A stretch of DNA of 27,576 nucleotides from Candidatus Nomurabacteria bacterium (GCA_029882015.1 JAOULM010000004.1:1-27576); one strand, 5' to 3'. Counted from the stretch's first letter, positions 7,907 to 14,268 are shown. Translations and numbers: made by a program. The notes: a model not told the origin generated them from the letters alone.

Positions 7907-8044
7907 GGCAAAAGTTTTTGCGGCTAATCTAAGCTTCGTCAAACCTTCTTTGTTTTGTAAAAAAAGAAGTGCTTTTTCCCAAAATATCTTTCCATCTTCT
8001 GTGTAATTACTCAAGGTACGAGCCTCTGTTATTCCGTCACTCAT
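7895..8044 (-). CDS. Small unknown protein, 49 aa
   Basis: The product starts MSDGITEARTLSNYTED and ends KTFAPPS. I recognise no family and see no membrane segment. The case for a real gene is its signals: a strong minus-strand promoter (TTGACA, 17 bp, TGA-TAAATT) about 27 bases upstream and a good terminator at its 3' end. An upstream in-frame GTG at 8080 overlaps the -10 region and cannot be the start, so I use the ATG at 8044. The stop codon lies in the loop of the terminator hairpin, so ribosome position and termination could interact. An untranslated small RNA is the alternative. Confidence 0.5.
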   Translation of the reverse strand: MSDGITEARTLSNYTEDGKIFWEKALLFLQNKEGLTKLRLAAKTFAPPS

Positions 8045-8070
8045 ATTAATATAAATTTTAATTCTTTGTA

Positions 8071-8099
8071 AATTTATCACGATATCTTGATTTTGTCAA
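8071..8099 (-). promoter_or_regulatory. Promoter of the 49-aa gene
   Basis: Minus strand: TTGACA (8094-8099), 17-bp spacer, TAAATT (8071-8076) with extended TGA before it. It is interleaved with the divergent rnpB promoter, whose -35 lies at 8087-8092, so the two cannot easily be occupied at once. Confidence 0.7.
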
Positions 8100-8115
8100 G
8101 AAATTATGCTATAAT
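8087..8115 (+). promoter_or_regulatory. Promoter of rnpB
   Basis: TTGATT at 8087-8092, exactly 17 bp, consensus TATAAT at 8110-8115. The predicted start near 8122 fits the 5' strand of RNase P RNA helix P1. Confidence 0.8.
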
Positions 8116-8121
8116 ATATAT

Positions 8122-8470
8122 AAGTCTCTACAACACAAGTGCGGGCTGGTTCGCTTGCGAACCAGCCCGAGGAAAGTCCGAACACTCCCACATTTATTTG
8201 TGGAACCAGGTAGCAGGTAACGCCTGTCGTAGGTAACTATAGAGGTGCGAGCAGTGACGTCGGCGGCGAAAGCCAATGAATTCCTTTGGGAATAATCCAG
8301 TGGTAACACTGGGGTGAAACGGCAAAATCCTTATCCGAGTGCAAGGCCGAGCTACGTTTATCGTAGAGTGCCGCTACAGGTGATTGGCGACAATCATCGC
8401 AGACACATACTTGTGCATCCGTATCTTATGGATACGGGGGACAAAATTCGGCTTATTAGTAGAGACCAGC
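8122..8470 (+). ncRNA. rnpB: RNase P RNA (catalytic subunit)
   Basis: Ribozyme that cuts the 5' leader off pre-tRNAs. Evidence: the conserved GAGGAAAGTCCG segment at 8171-8182 (P4 5' strand), and the 3' partner region ACAAAATTCGGCTTATTAG near 8441-8459, matching the usual ACAGAA..CGGCTTA block. Helix P1 is closed by GTCTCTAC (8124-8131) and GTAGAGAC (8459-8466). A 12-bp perfect hairpin (GGGCTGGTTCGC / GCGAACCAGCCC) matches P3, and the internal GTAGCAGGTAA and GGTGAAACGGCAAAATCC segments also fit. The size of about 345 nt is normal for A-type RNA. A consensus promoter precedes it and a terminator follows. Confidence 0.95.
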
Positions 8471-8480
8471 TTTATGAAAA

Positions 8481-8505
8481 GGTCCTGGGCAACCAGGGCT
8501 TTTTC
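8481..8505 (+). terminator. Intrinsic terminator of rnpB
   Basis: 7-bp stem (GTCCTGG / CCAGGGC) with GCAA tetraloop and a five-T run. Confidence 0.85.
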
Positions 8506-8507
8506 TA

Positions 8508-8537
8508 TTGACTATTTTCCATATACCGTGCTATATT
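8508..8537 (+). promoter_or_regulatory. Promoter of tuf-rpsJ
   Basis: TTGACT at 8508-8513, 18-bp spacer, TATATT at 8532-8537. It lies directly behind the rnpB terminator. The predicted start near 8544 begins with a hairpin. Confidence 0.7.
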
Positions 8538-8543
8538 ATTCGC

Positions 8544-8860
8544 AACGCAAGTGTGCGTTTTTTGTTTGCTTTCTGGTGCACGGAAAGTAAGCGTTTTATA
8601 ACCGAGCGCAGCGAAGGTTGCGAACGTCGAGCGTAGCGAGATGTTCATAACTAAGCCAGCGATGGGTATATAAGAATGTGATGTTGCAGGAACTGCAAAA
8701 ATGTGAGCATTGCGAACATTTCGGCAGGGTCCCCCTGACGACAACACATTGCTTTTATTAATTATTTATATTGAACGCGTGGGTATTGGACCTCTCGGCA
8801 GCACCTGATTAGTAGGGCTCTCGACTGGGGCAAGTACTACGATGTTTAATCAACAGCGTT
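8544..8860 (+). promoter_or_regulatory. Long structured 5' leader of tuf
   Basis: About 317 nt without a convincing reading frame. In order: a 5'-terminal hairpin ACGCA-AGTG-TGCGT with a T-run (8545-8563); CTTTC/GAAAG near 8570-8587; two adjacent hairpins with nearly the same loop GAGCGYAGCGA (about 8602-8643); TGCAG-GAA-CTGCA (8685-8697); AAATGT/ACATTT (8699-8721); CAGGG-TCC-CCCTG (8725-8737); and a final fold TGATTA...GTAG/CTAC...TAATCA (8806-8852) ending 8 bases before the ATG. This many hairpins suggests control of EF-Tu/S10 expression; the mechanism is unknown. Confidence 0.55.
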
Positions 8861-10054
8861 ATGGCAGCAGAAGCATTTGATCGCTCAAAACCTCACGTAA
8901 ACGTGGGGACCATTGGTCACGTCGATCATGGTAAAACAACATTAACAGCAGGGATAACTAACGTATTGTCAATGCAAGGTCTTGCTAAAAAGAAAGACTA
9001 TGCAGATATCGACAATGCTCCCGAGGAAAAAGAACGTGGTATTACTATCGCTCTTTCTCACCAGGAGTACGAATCAGCAAATCGTCACTACGCGCATATT
9101 GATGCGCCAGGTCACGCCGATTACATCAAAAACATGATTACCGGTGCGGCTCAGATGGATGGAGCTATCCTTGTGGTTGCTGCAACCGACGGAGCGATGC
9201 CACAAACACGTGAGCACGTATTGTTGGCAAAACAAGTTGGTGTGCCAAAGATTATTGTTTTCATTAACAAGGTTGACATGGTAGATGACGAAGAAATGAT
9301 CATGATGGTAGAGGAAGAAATTCGTGACATTTTGACATCTAACGGATTCGACGGAGAAAACACTCCTATTATCAAAGGTTCAGGTTTGAAAGCTGCAGAA
9401 GCTACAAGCATGGATGATAAATGGGCAGTTGGGATTTCAGAATTGATCGAAGCCATGGATACATGGATTCCAGTACCAGAACGTGATACTGAAAAACCAT
9501 TCTTGATGCCAATCGAGGACATCTTTTCAATCGAAGGGCGCGGAACCGTTGTTACAGGTAAAATTGAACGCGGAATCGTAAACGTCGGAGAAGAAGTTGA
9601 AATCGTTGGTCTAAAAGACACACGAAAAACAACAGTAACTGGAGTTGAAATGTTCAACAAGCAGTTGGAACAAGGTATGGCCGGAGATAATGCAGGAATC
9701 TTGTTGCGTGGTATCAAAAAAGAAGACATCACGCGTGGACAGGTTTTGGCAGCTATTGGAACCGTTACACCACACACAGAATTTGAATGTGAAGTTTACG
9801 TTCTTAAAAAAGAAGAAGGAGGTCGTCACACACCTTTCTTCAAGGGATACAAACCACAATTCTACATCGGTACAACTGACGTTACAGGAGAAGTTGAACT
9901 AGCCGAAGGTGTTGAAATGGTTATGCCCGGAGACACAGTGACTTTCAAGGTTAAATTGGTAGCCCCAATTGCGCTAGAAGCACAACGTCGTTTCGCTGTC
10001 CGTGAAGGAGGTCGTACCGTGGGGGCCGGAGTTGTAACAAAAATTGTTGCGTAA
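8861..10054 (+). CDS. tuf: Elongation factor Tu
   Basis: GTPase that delivers aminoacyl-tRNA to the ribosome; 397 aa, full length. G1 P-loop GHVDHGKT at 19-26, switch I EKERGITI at about 56-63, G3 DAPGH at 81-85 (E. coli has DCPGH), G4 NKVD at 136-139. Domains II and III follow with the typical GRGTVVTGKIERG and MVMPGD segments. The start MAAEAFDRSKPHVNVGTIGH is standard, with no Shine-Dalgarno before it. It is co-oriented with rpsJ 110 bases downstream. The adjacent tuf-rpsJ order is common in bacteria, where tuf closes the str operon. Confidence 0.98.
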   Translation: MAAEAFDRSKPHVNVGTIGHVDHGKTTLTAGITNVLSMQGLAKKKDYADIDNAPEEKERGITIALSHQEYESANRHYAHIDAPGHADYIKNMITGAAQMDGAILVVAATDGAMPQTREHVLLAKQVGVPKIIVFINKVDMVDDEEMIMMVEEEIRDILTSNGFDGENTPIIKGSGLKAAEATSMDDKWAVGISELIEAMDTWIPVPERDTEKPFLMPIEDIFSIEGRGTVVTGKIERGIVNVGEEVEIVGLKDTRKTTVTGVEMFNKQLEQGMAGDNAGILLRGIKKEDITRGQVLAAIGTVTPHTEFECEVYVLKKEEGGRHTPFFKGYKPQFYIGTTDVTGEVELAEGVEMVMPGDTVTFKVKLVAPIALEAQRRFAVREGGRTVGAGVVTKIVA

Positions 10055-10066
10055 TCCAATTCCACA

Positions 10067-10148
10067 AGGCCCGCCCCTATTCTAGGGTCGGGCAGGCGCT
10101 AGGATATTCTTGGTACATCGTATCAAGGACGTGCCTAATCAAGACTAG
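10067..10148 (+). promoter_or_regulatory. Structured tuf-rpsJ spacer
   Basis: Contains hairpin GCCCGCCCCTA-TTC-TAGGGTCGGGC (10070-10094, one mismatch, no U-run) and a nested fold. In the fold, CTAG arms (10100 and 10145) enclose CTTGGTAC-ATC-GTATCAAG (about 10109-10127). The missing U-run argues against a terminator. A processing site or an S10 control element is possible. Confidence 0.4.
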
Positions 10149-10164
10149 CTAATCTCCAAATTTT

Positions 10165-10497
10165 ATGGCAGAAAAAAAGAAAAAAGACGACAATGTAAAA
10201 CTACGAATTCGTGTGCGCGCATACGAAAGCAAAGTTTTGGATACATCGGTAAAGCAAATCATGGATACCGCAGCTCGTTATGACGCAGTCATCGCAGGCC
10301 CAGTTCCATTGCCAACTGAAATCAAAAAATATACGGTAAACCGTTCAACATTCGTCCACAAGGACGCGCGTGAACAGTTCGAAATCCGTGTACACAAACG
10401 ATTGATTGATATGATCAATCCGTCTCCAAAATTGATCGACGCATTGACCAATCTAACTCTCCCTTCTGGGGTAGAGATTGATGTCAAGATGATGTAA
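10165..10497 (+). CDS. rpsJ: 30S ribosomal protein S10
   Basis: Small-subunit head protein, also the NusE antitermination factor in other bacteria. Identified from KLRIRVRAYESKVLD, then AGPVPLPTEIKKYTVNRS and the C-terminal GVEIDVKMM. At 110 aa it is slightly longer than usual owing to a charged N-terminus (MAEKKKKDDN). In most bacteria it heads the operon that continues to rplC. Here a terminator follows immediately and rplC starts 1.15 kb downstream, so it is transcribed with tuf. Confidence 0.97.
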   Translation: MAEKKKKDDNVKLRIRVRAYESKVLDTSVKQIMDTAARYDAVIAGPVPLPTEIKKYTVNRSTFVHKDAREQFEIRVHKRLIDMINPSPKLIDALTNLTLPSGVEIDVKMM

Positions 10498-10499
10498 AA

Positions 10500-10528
10500 C
10501 AAAAAACCGCTCGCAAGGGCGGTTTTTG
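10500..10528 (+). terminator. Intrinsic terminator after rpsJ
   Basis: 11-bp stem (AAAAACCGCTC / GGGCGGTTTTT, one G-T pair) with GCAA loop and a T-run. It separates S10 from the rest of the S10-type operon. Confidence 0.9.
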
Positions 10529-10585
10529 TTTTACATAAATATCGTCTGTACATACATTGTGTGTACATTGCCTCCCAGCCTCTCG

Positions 10586-10614
10586 CGTCTTCCCGGACTT
10601 GATCCGGGATCTAG
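10586..10614 (+). repeat. Small palindromic element, copy D
   Basis: CGTC-TT, stem TCCCGGA / TCCGGGA, loop CTTGA, then ATCTAG. It has the same 29-base layout as copy A at 6756, with a different but still paired stem. Confidence 0.65.
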
Positions 10615-10637
10615 GGGGATAATTACCTTCCTAAAAG

Positions 10638-10671
10638 CGTCATTCTGTAATGCTCCGCATTCAGAATCCAG
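10638..10671 (+). repeat. Small palindromic element, copy C
   Basis: CGTC followed by ATTCTG(T)AATGC-TCC-GCATTCAGAAT and CCAG: an 11-bp stem with one bulged T. The ends match the other copies (CGTC..., AT-C-AG). Confidence 0.55.
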
Positions 10672-10683
10672 AGGAATTAACAC

Positions 10684-10865
10684 ATTACTTTTTGTATGCC
10701 CAAAAAGTAACCAAAAAGACCACGACCACACCTCGCTCATAATGTTTTCAGAAACTCTCGTTTACTATTTTTCAGGGGGCGCTACGCTAGCCTGGCTGAA
10801 AAATTAGAAACGTTCACTTTCGTTTCGAAAACATGGATTCGCTCGGCAAGGTCGGAAGACGTGTG
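10684..10865 (+). repeat. Large structured repeat, copy R1
   Basis: About 180 nt, related along its length to 24092-24279. Hairpin I is ATTACTTTTTG-N6-CAAAAAGTAA. The outer stem II is TGTTTTC.GAAAC (10743-10755) with GTTTCGAAAACA (10822-10833). The inner stem III is ATTTTTCAG (10767-10775) with CTGAAAAAT (10796-10804), around a GGGGGCGCTACGCT loop region. The end is GCAAGGTCGGAAG. No credible protein is encoded. Confidence 0.75.
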
Positions 10866-10927
10866 ATATTTGGAGTTTATCCACACAATCCACATGATTT
10901 GATGTGGTGTCAAATCTAATTTCATTG

Positions 10928-10933
10928 TATAAT
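10928..10933 (+). promoter_or_regulatory. Consensus -10 box before the structured 10940 region
   Basis: TATAAT at 10928-10933 gives a predicted start at 10940, where the sequence GCGACACC begins. No good -35 stands at the right distance. Confidence 0.45.
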
Positions 10934-10939
10934 ATATAA

Positions 10940-11190
10940 GCGACACCATTATTAGTTATCGCAAAGGCATTTATTCACTAAAAAACTAGAGAGCTGGAGA
11001 ACCTCAAAATCGTTTTTAGAGACAGCGACACCTGACTACTGGTGTCGCAATCGGTGGATTAATTTTTGCTGGTGTTGCTGTCTTTGGAAGCGATTTTTTG
11101 TTTGTCAATTTTTCCCCTACGCGCGTAGAATGGCTGCAGTCGAATATGCAGAAATAATTGTCTTAAAAGAATTAGTAATAAACATTTTTT
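10940..11190 (+). other. Structured leader or small RNA upstream of the 36-aa gene
   Basis: About 250 nt with no protein start. GCGACACC occurs at 10940-10947 and again at 11025-11032. Both copies can pair with GGTGTCGC at 11041-11048, so two exclusive folds are possible. The local hairpin is 8 bp with loop TGACTACT. One frame (11020-11157) reads as hydrophobic but has no start codon. I see no tmRNA, SRP or 6S RNA signature. Confidence 0.4.
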
Positions 11191-11301
11191 ATGTCAGTTT
11201 ACTATATATATAGGAGCGCCGTCACTGGACGGATTGTTACTCGAGAGTATGCGTTGCGGTACCCGCACCTTACTGTTAGGGAAACAATAAAACGCCCATA
11301 A
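11191..11301 (+). CDS. Small conserved-looking basic protein, 36 aa
   Basis: The product reads MSVYYIYRSAVTGRIVTREY, then ALRYPHLTVRETIKRP. The layout YRSA.TG(R/K).V(T/S)..YA..HP.TTV.E resembles a family of roughly 40-aa uncharacterised small proteins found in many bacteria (from memory, not checked). It is short and basic, with no membrane segment. The start has the TTTTTTATG context seen at nrdA and rpsQ. It is followed 46 bases later by an intrinsic terminator, so it forms its own unit with the 10940 region, inside the gap that splits rpsJ from rplC. Confidence 0.6.
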   Translation: MSVYYIYRSAVTGRIVTREYALRYPHLTVRETIKRP

Positions 11302-11347
11302 TAGGCGCTTCAAAGAATTTTTTTCGAGAATAACTAAATTTGTAGTT

Positions 11348-11377
11348 TTTCCAACCCTCTGCAGGGGGTTGTTTTTA
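11348..11377 (+). terminator. Intrinsic terminator after the 36-aa gene
   Basis: 8-bp stem CAACCCTC-TGCA-GGGGGTTG (one G-T pair) followed by TTTTTATT. Confidence 0.8.
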
Positions 11378-11464
11378 TTATACCAAACCTCTATATGCGA
11401 CCATCGCATGTTTAGGTGGGGATAACTTTATATAATTATGTATAAAAAGTCAACTTCAAGGCAA

Positions 11465-11494
11465 TTCCAATGGCTCACGCGTGAGCCGTTGGAA
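11465..11494. repeat. 30-bp near-perfect palindrome
   Basis: Two 15-base arms with no loop, TTCCAATGGCTCACG and CGTGAGCCGTTGGAA. The only mismatch would be a G-U pair in RNA. It ends 4 bases before the -35 box of the rplC promoter, so it could be an operator or a cruciform. Confidence 0.7.
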
Positions 11495-11498
11495 ATGC

Positions 11499-11526
11499 TT
11501 GACATTCATCACTTTTTCCGTAAGAT
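11499..11526 (+). promoter_or_regulatory. Promoter of rplC-rplD-rplW-rplB
   Basis: Consensus TTGACA at 11499-11504, 16-bp spacer, TAAGAT at 11521-11526. The predicted start near 11533 leaves a leader of about 115 nt with stems CCTGTA/TACAGG (near 11551-11574) and GTACC/GGTAC (near 11604-11627). Confidence 0.6.
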
Positions 11527-11647
11527 AGGGCATTCGAGATACCTGTACAATATCGTAGATACAGGGTCCGAGAATCACTTTAATTAACAGGCTTACGTTT
11601 ATATGTACCAGATAACGATTGTCGGTACGGTAAACCAATAAGAATAT

Positions 11648-12265
11648 ATGAAATTTATTCTTGGAGAGAAAAAATCCATGACGCAATTTTTTGCCGAGGA
11701 TGGAACAGTGATCCCAGCTACAATCGTAGCGGCGGGGCCCATTGTTGTAACACAGGTAAAAACTGCTGATAACGATGGATACAACGCGGTACAAGTCGGG
11801 TTCGGCGTCCGCAAAGAGAAGAACATTAACAAAGCCCAAAAAGGAGCCTGGAAAGAGCTGGGGAATTTCCGTTACGTGCGTGAATTCCGCCTATCAACAG
11901 CATCTGATGCACAAACAGGGGATACGACTACCGTCGAAGCCTTTGCACCAGGAGATGCTATACAGGTAACAGGAATCACCAAAGGTAAAGGATTCCAAGG
12001 TGTTGTAAAACGTTATAACTTTGGCGGATCACGACGTAGCCATGGTAACAAACACCATGAACGAACCGGGGGATCTATTGGTGCCGGTGGAGTACAACGT
12101 GTGTTCAAGGGTATGAAAATGCCAGGACGTACTGGATCTGATCGACACACAACCCTGGGACTCAAAGTCTTGGCGGTTAATTTGGAAACAAATGAAATGC
12201 TTATCAAGGGAGCATTACCAGGTCGACGCGGAACATTACTGGAAATCGTTTCAGCTAAATCATAA
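11648..12265 (+). CDS. rplC: 50S ribosomal protein L3
   Basis: Large-subunit protein that reaches into the peptidyl-transferase region. The 205-aa product shows the family core: GITKGKGFQGVVKRYNFGG at about 109-127, then HGNKHHERTGGSIG and RVFKGMKMPGRTG at about 151-163. An internal ATG (MTQFFAEDG, 11678) is an alternative start, but the N-terminus MKFILGEKKSMTQFF fits the usual L3 opening strand. It is the first gene of a four-gene unit with its own promoter. Confidence 0.96.
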   Translation: MKFILGEKKSMTQFFAEDGTVIPATIVAAGPIVVTQVKTADNDGYNAVQVGFGVRKEKNINKAQKGAWKELGNFRYVREFRLSTASDAQTGDTTTVEAFAPGDAIQVTGITKGKGFQGVVKRYNFGGSRRSHGNKHHERTGGSIGAGGVQRVFKGMKMPGRTGSDRHTTLGLKVLAVNLETNEMLIKGALPGRRGTLLEIVSAKS

Positions 12266-12272
12266 TTTGCGT

Positions 12273-12950
12273 ATGAAAACTACTATTTACAATACACAAG
12301 GGAAAGAGGCTGGAACATTTGATGTTCCTGAGACTGTTTTCAATCAACCATGGAATGCCGATTTGGTACACCAGGTGGTTGTTTCTATGCAGGCAAATCG
12401 TCGCGCTGGAACTGCTTTGGCTCACACCAAAGACCGATCAGAAGTTTCCGGAGGAGGTAAAAAACCTTGGAAACAAAAGGGAACAGGACGTGCTCGTCAC
12501 GGGTCACGACGTAGCCCTATCTGGATTGGTGGAGGAGTATCTCACGGACCACGAAACGACAAAGACTACAGCAAAAAAATCAACAAAAAGATGAGAAAAA
12601 AAGCTTTGTATGTTGCATTGTCAGAAAAACTACGTAACGGAAGAATTCTATTCGTAGACAACATGAACTTGTCAGCCCCTAAAACCAAAGAAGCTGTAGC
12701 GTCTTTGAAGGGATTGGAAACTATCGCAGGATTCGAAACAATCAACACACCAAAGCACAACAACATTTTCATGGTGGTGCCAGAGCGAGACACCAACACA
12801 GCGTTGGGGTTCCGCAACTTGGGACATACAACCATCGAAGATGTTCGTAACTTGAACGTATTGGATGTTATGAAATACCGGTATTTGATTATCAGCACTC
12901 CGGAAAAGAGCATGTCGGTGCTTTTGGGGGAAACGAGCGATAACAAATAA
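12273..12950 (+). CDS. rplD: 50S ribosomal protein L4
   Basis: Lines the exit tunnel, and in E. coli also represses its own operon. The 225-aa product has the conserved loop: RAGTALAHTKDRSEVSGGGK, then PWKQKGTGRARHGSRRSPIW. The C-terminal VLDVMKYRYLIIS matches the family's end. The start at 12273 (MKTTIYNTQGKEAG) lies 7 bases after the rplC stop. A longer frame from 12192 would overlap rplC by 74 bases and adds unrelated residues. Its TAA overlaps the rplW ATG by one base, suggesting translational coupling. Confidence 0.96.
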   Translation: MKTTIYNTQGKEAGTFDVPETVFNQPWNADLVHQVVVSMQANRRAGTALAHTKDRSEVSGGGKKPWKQKGTGRARHGSRRSPIWIGGGVSHGPRNDKDYSKKINKKMRKKALYVALSEKLRNGRILFVDNMNLSAPKTKEAVASLKGLETIAGFETINTPKHNNIFMVVPERDTNTALGFRNLGHTTIEDVRNLNVLDVMKYRYLIISTPEKSMSVLLGETSDNK

Positions 12951-13309
12951 TGCCTATGGGAATTTTAAACAAAAAGAAAAAAGAAACAGATGTAGCTCCG
13001 ACTACTGAATCAAAAGGAGATAAAACAGCGCAATCTTTGGCTTCCGCAGGAGTTATCGTTGGTCCACGTATCACCGAAAAAGCTGCAGTTCTGTCAGAAA
13101 ATAACGTATATACATTTGATATTGCCGTTCGCGCAAACAAACAAGATGTAAAAAAAGCCATCAAGGCAATGTACGGAGTTGATGCAGAAAAAGTTCGCAT
13201 TACTCGTCGAAAACCAGTAGCTATCTGGCGAAAGGGATGGGGGCGAACTAAAACCGAGAAAAAAGCTTATGTTTATCTGAAAAAGGGAGACAGTATAACA
13301 TTGGCATAA
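12950..13309 (+). CDS. rplW: 50S ribosomal protein L23
   Basis: Sits at the tunnel exit, the docking site for trigger factor and SRP. The 119-aa product has the core GPRITEKAAVLSENNVYTFDI, then KKAIKAMYGVDAEKVRI and the KK..YVYLKKGD end. The first roughly 33 residues (MPMGILNKKKKETDV...) form a charged extension not usual in L23. The ATG at 12950 overlaps the rplD stop (TAATG); a second ATG at 12956 is equally possible. Confidence 0.95.
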   Translation: MPMGILNKKKKETDVAPTTESKGDKTAQSLASAGVIVGPRITEKAAVLSENNVYTFDIAVRANKQDVKKAIKAMYGVDAEKVRITRRKPVAIWRKGWGRTKTEKKAYVYLKKGDSITLA

Positions 13310-13368
13310 GTCGAGTAATTTATTAAAAAACTATGGTTCTCACTATCCGATAACTAGTGACACATAAC

Positions 13369-14214
13369 ATGATTAAAAAATATAAACCAACTTCAAATGG
13401 GCGTCGAGGTATGACCGGTATTGATTACCGCAAAGTTTTGACAGCCACTGAACCAAACAAAAAGTTAACCAAGGGACGCAAACAGCATGCTGGGCGCGCT
13501 TCATCAGGGCGTATTTCTGTTCGCCACAAAGGGGGTGGAAACAAACGAATGTATCGACAGATTGATTTCTTGTTCGATAAACGCGATATTCCTGCCCGTG
13601 TTGAAACGGTGGAATATGATCCCAACCGTAACGGATTTATCGGGGTATTGGTATATGCCGATGGAGAACGACGCTATACATTGCTACCTCAAAAAGTAGT
13701 AGTTGGAGACACATTGATTGTCTCAGAAAAAACCGAGGTAAAACCTGGAAACCGTATGGCGTTGGTGAATATTCCTGTAGGAACATTCGTCTATGCTGTT
13801 GAACTACAACCACGTGGTGGGGCTAAATTGGCTCGTAGCGCGGGAACCTACGTTCAGGTAACAGCGCATGATGAAGGGAAAACATTGCTGAAAATGCCAT
13901 CAGGCGAAATTCGCAAGGTACCCGACACAGCGTTTGCATCAGTCGGAGAAGTTTCAAACCCAGAATACAAACTGGTAAAAATCGGAAAGGCTGGACGTGC
14001 CCGACACATGGGACGCCGCCCAACGGTTCGTGGTTCTGCGATGAACCCTGTCGATCACCCTCATGGTGGTGGAGAAGGTAAACAAGGAATCGGACTTCGT
14101 CGTGGCCCAAAAACTCGTCAAGGTAAATTGGCCTACGGAGTTAAAACACGAAAATCAAAGAAATACTCAAACAAAAACATCGTTAAACGTCGCAAGACAA
14201 AACGATTCCAATAG
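13369..14214 (+). CDS. rplB: 50S ribosomal protein L2
   Basis: Core large-subunit protein needed for subunit joining and peptidyl transfer. The 281-aa product has KQHAGRASSGRISVRHKGGG, LARSAGTYVQ, GRARHMGRRPTVRG and the signature NPVDHPHGGGEGK with its essential histidine. I use the ATG at 13369 (MIKKYKPTSNGRR). An in-frame GTG at 13357 would add MTHN. The 59-base spacer after rplW holds a 6-codon mini-frame (13333-13353) and a CACTA/TAGTG hairpin, of uncertain meaning. A strong terminator follows. Confidence 0.97.
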   Translation: MIKKYKPTSNGRRGMTGIDYRKVLTATEPNKKLTKGRKQHAGRASSGRISVRHKGGGNKRMYRQIDFLFDKRDIPARVETVEYDPNRNGFIGVLVYADGERRYTLLPQKVVVGDTLIVSEKTEVKPGNRMALVNIPVGTFVYAVELQPRGGAKLARSAGTYVQVTAHDEGKTLLKMPSGEIRKVPDTAFASVGEVSNPEYKLVKIGKAGRARHMGRRPTVRGSAMNPVDHPHGGGEGKQGIGLRRGPKTRQGKLAYGVKTRKSKKYSNKNIVKRRKTKRFQ

Positions 14215-14216
14215 AA

Positions 14217-14256
14217 ACCCAACAAAAAACTGCCTTTTGGCAGTTTTTTGTTGGGT
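14217..14256 (+). terminator. Strong intrinsic terminator after rplB
   Basis: 18-bp perfect stem (ACCCAACAAAAAACTGCC and its complement) with TTTT loop; the T-run is inside the 3' arm. It cuts the usual rplB-rpsS continuity. Confidence 0.92.
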
Positions 14257-14268
14257 GGTAAATTTAAC

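Noticed and set aside
9151..9777. 208-codon minus-strand frame inside tuf
   Set aside because: Antisense shadow of EF-Tu; no signals of its own.
11020..11157. Hydrophobic open frame (TGVAIGGLIFAGVAVFGSDF...) in the structured region
   Set aside because: No ATG, GTG or TTG start in frame, a stop directly upstream, and it overlaps the 8-bp hairpin; more likely a chance reading of an RNA region, though a degraded gene cannot be excluded.
10930..11380. tmRNA, SRP RNA or 6S RNA in the rpsJ-rplC gap
   Set aside because: No tRNA-like ends or tag frame, no GGAAGCAGCC-type SRP motif, and no long rod-like 6S fold with a central bubble.
13333..13353. Six-codon mini-frame (MVLTIR) upstream of rplB
   Set aside because: Too short to support as a gene; noted only as part of the rplW-rplB spacer.
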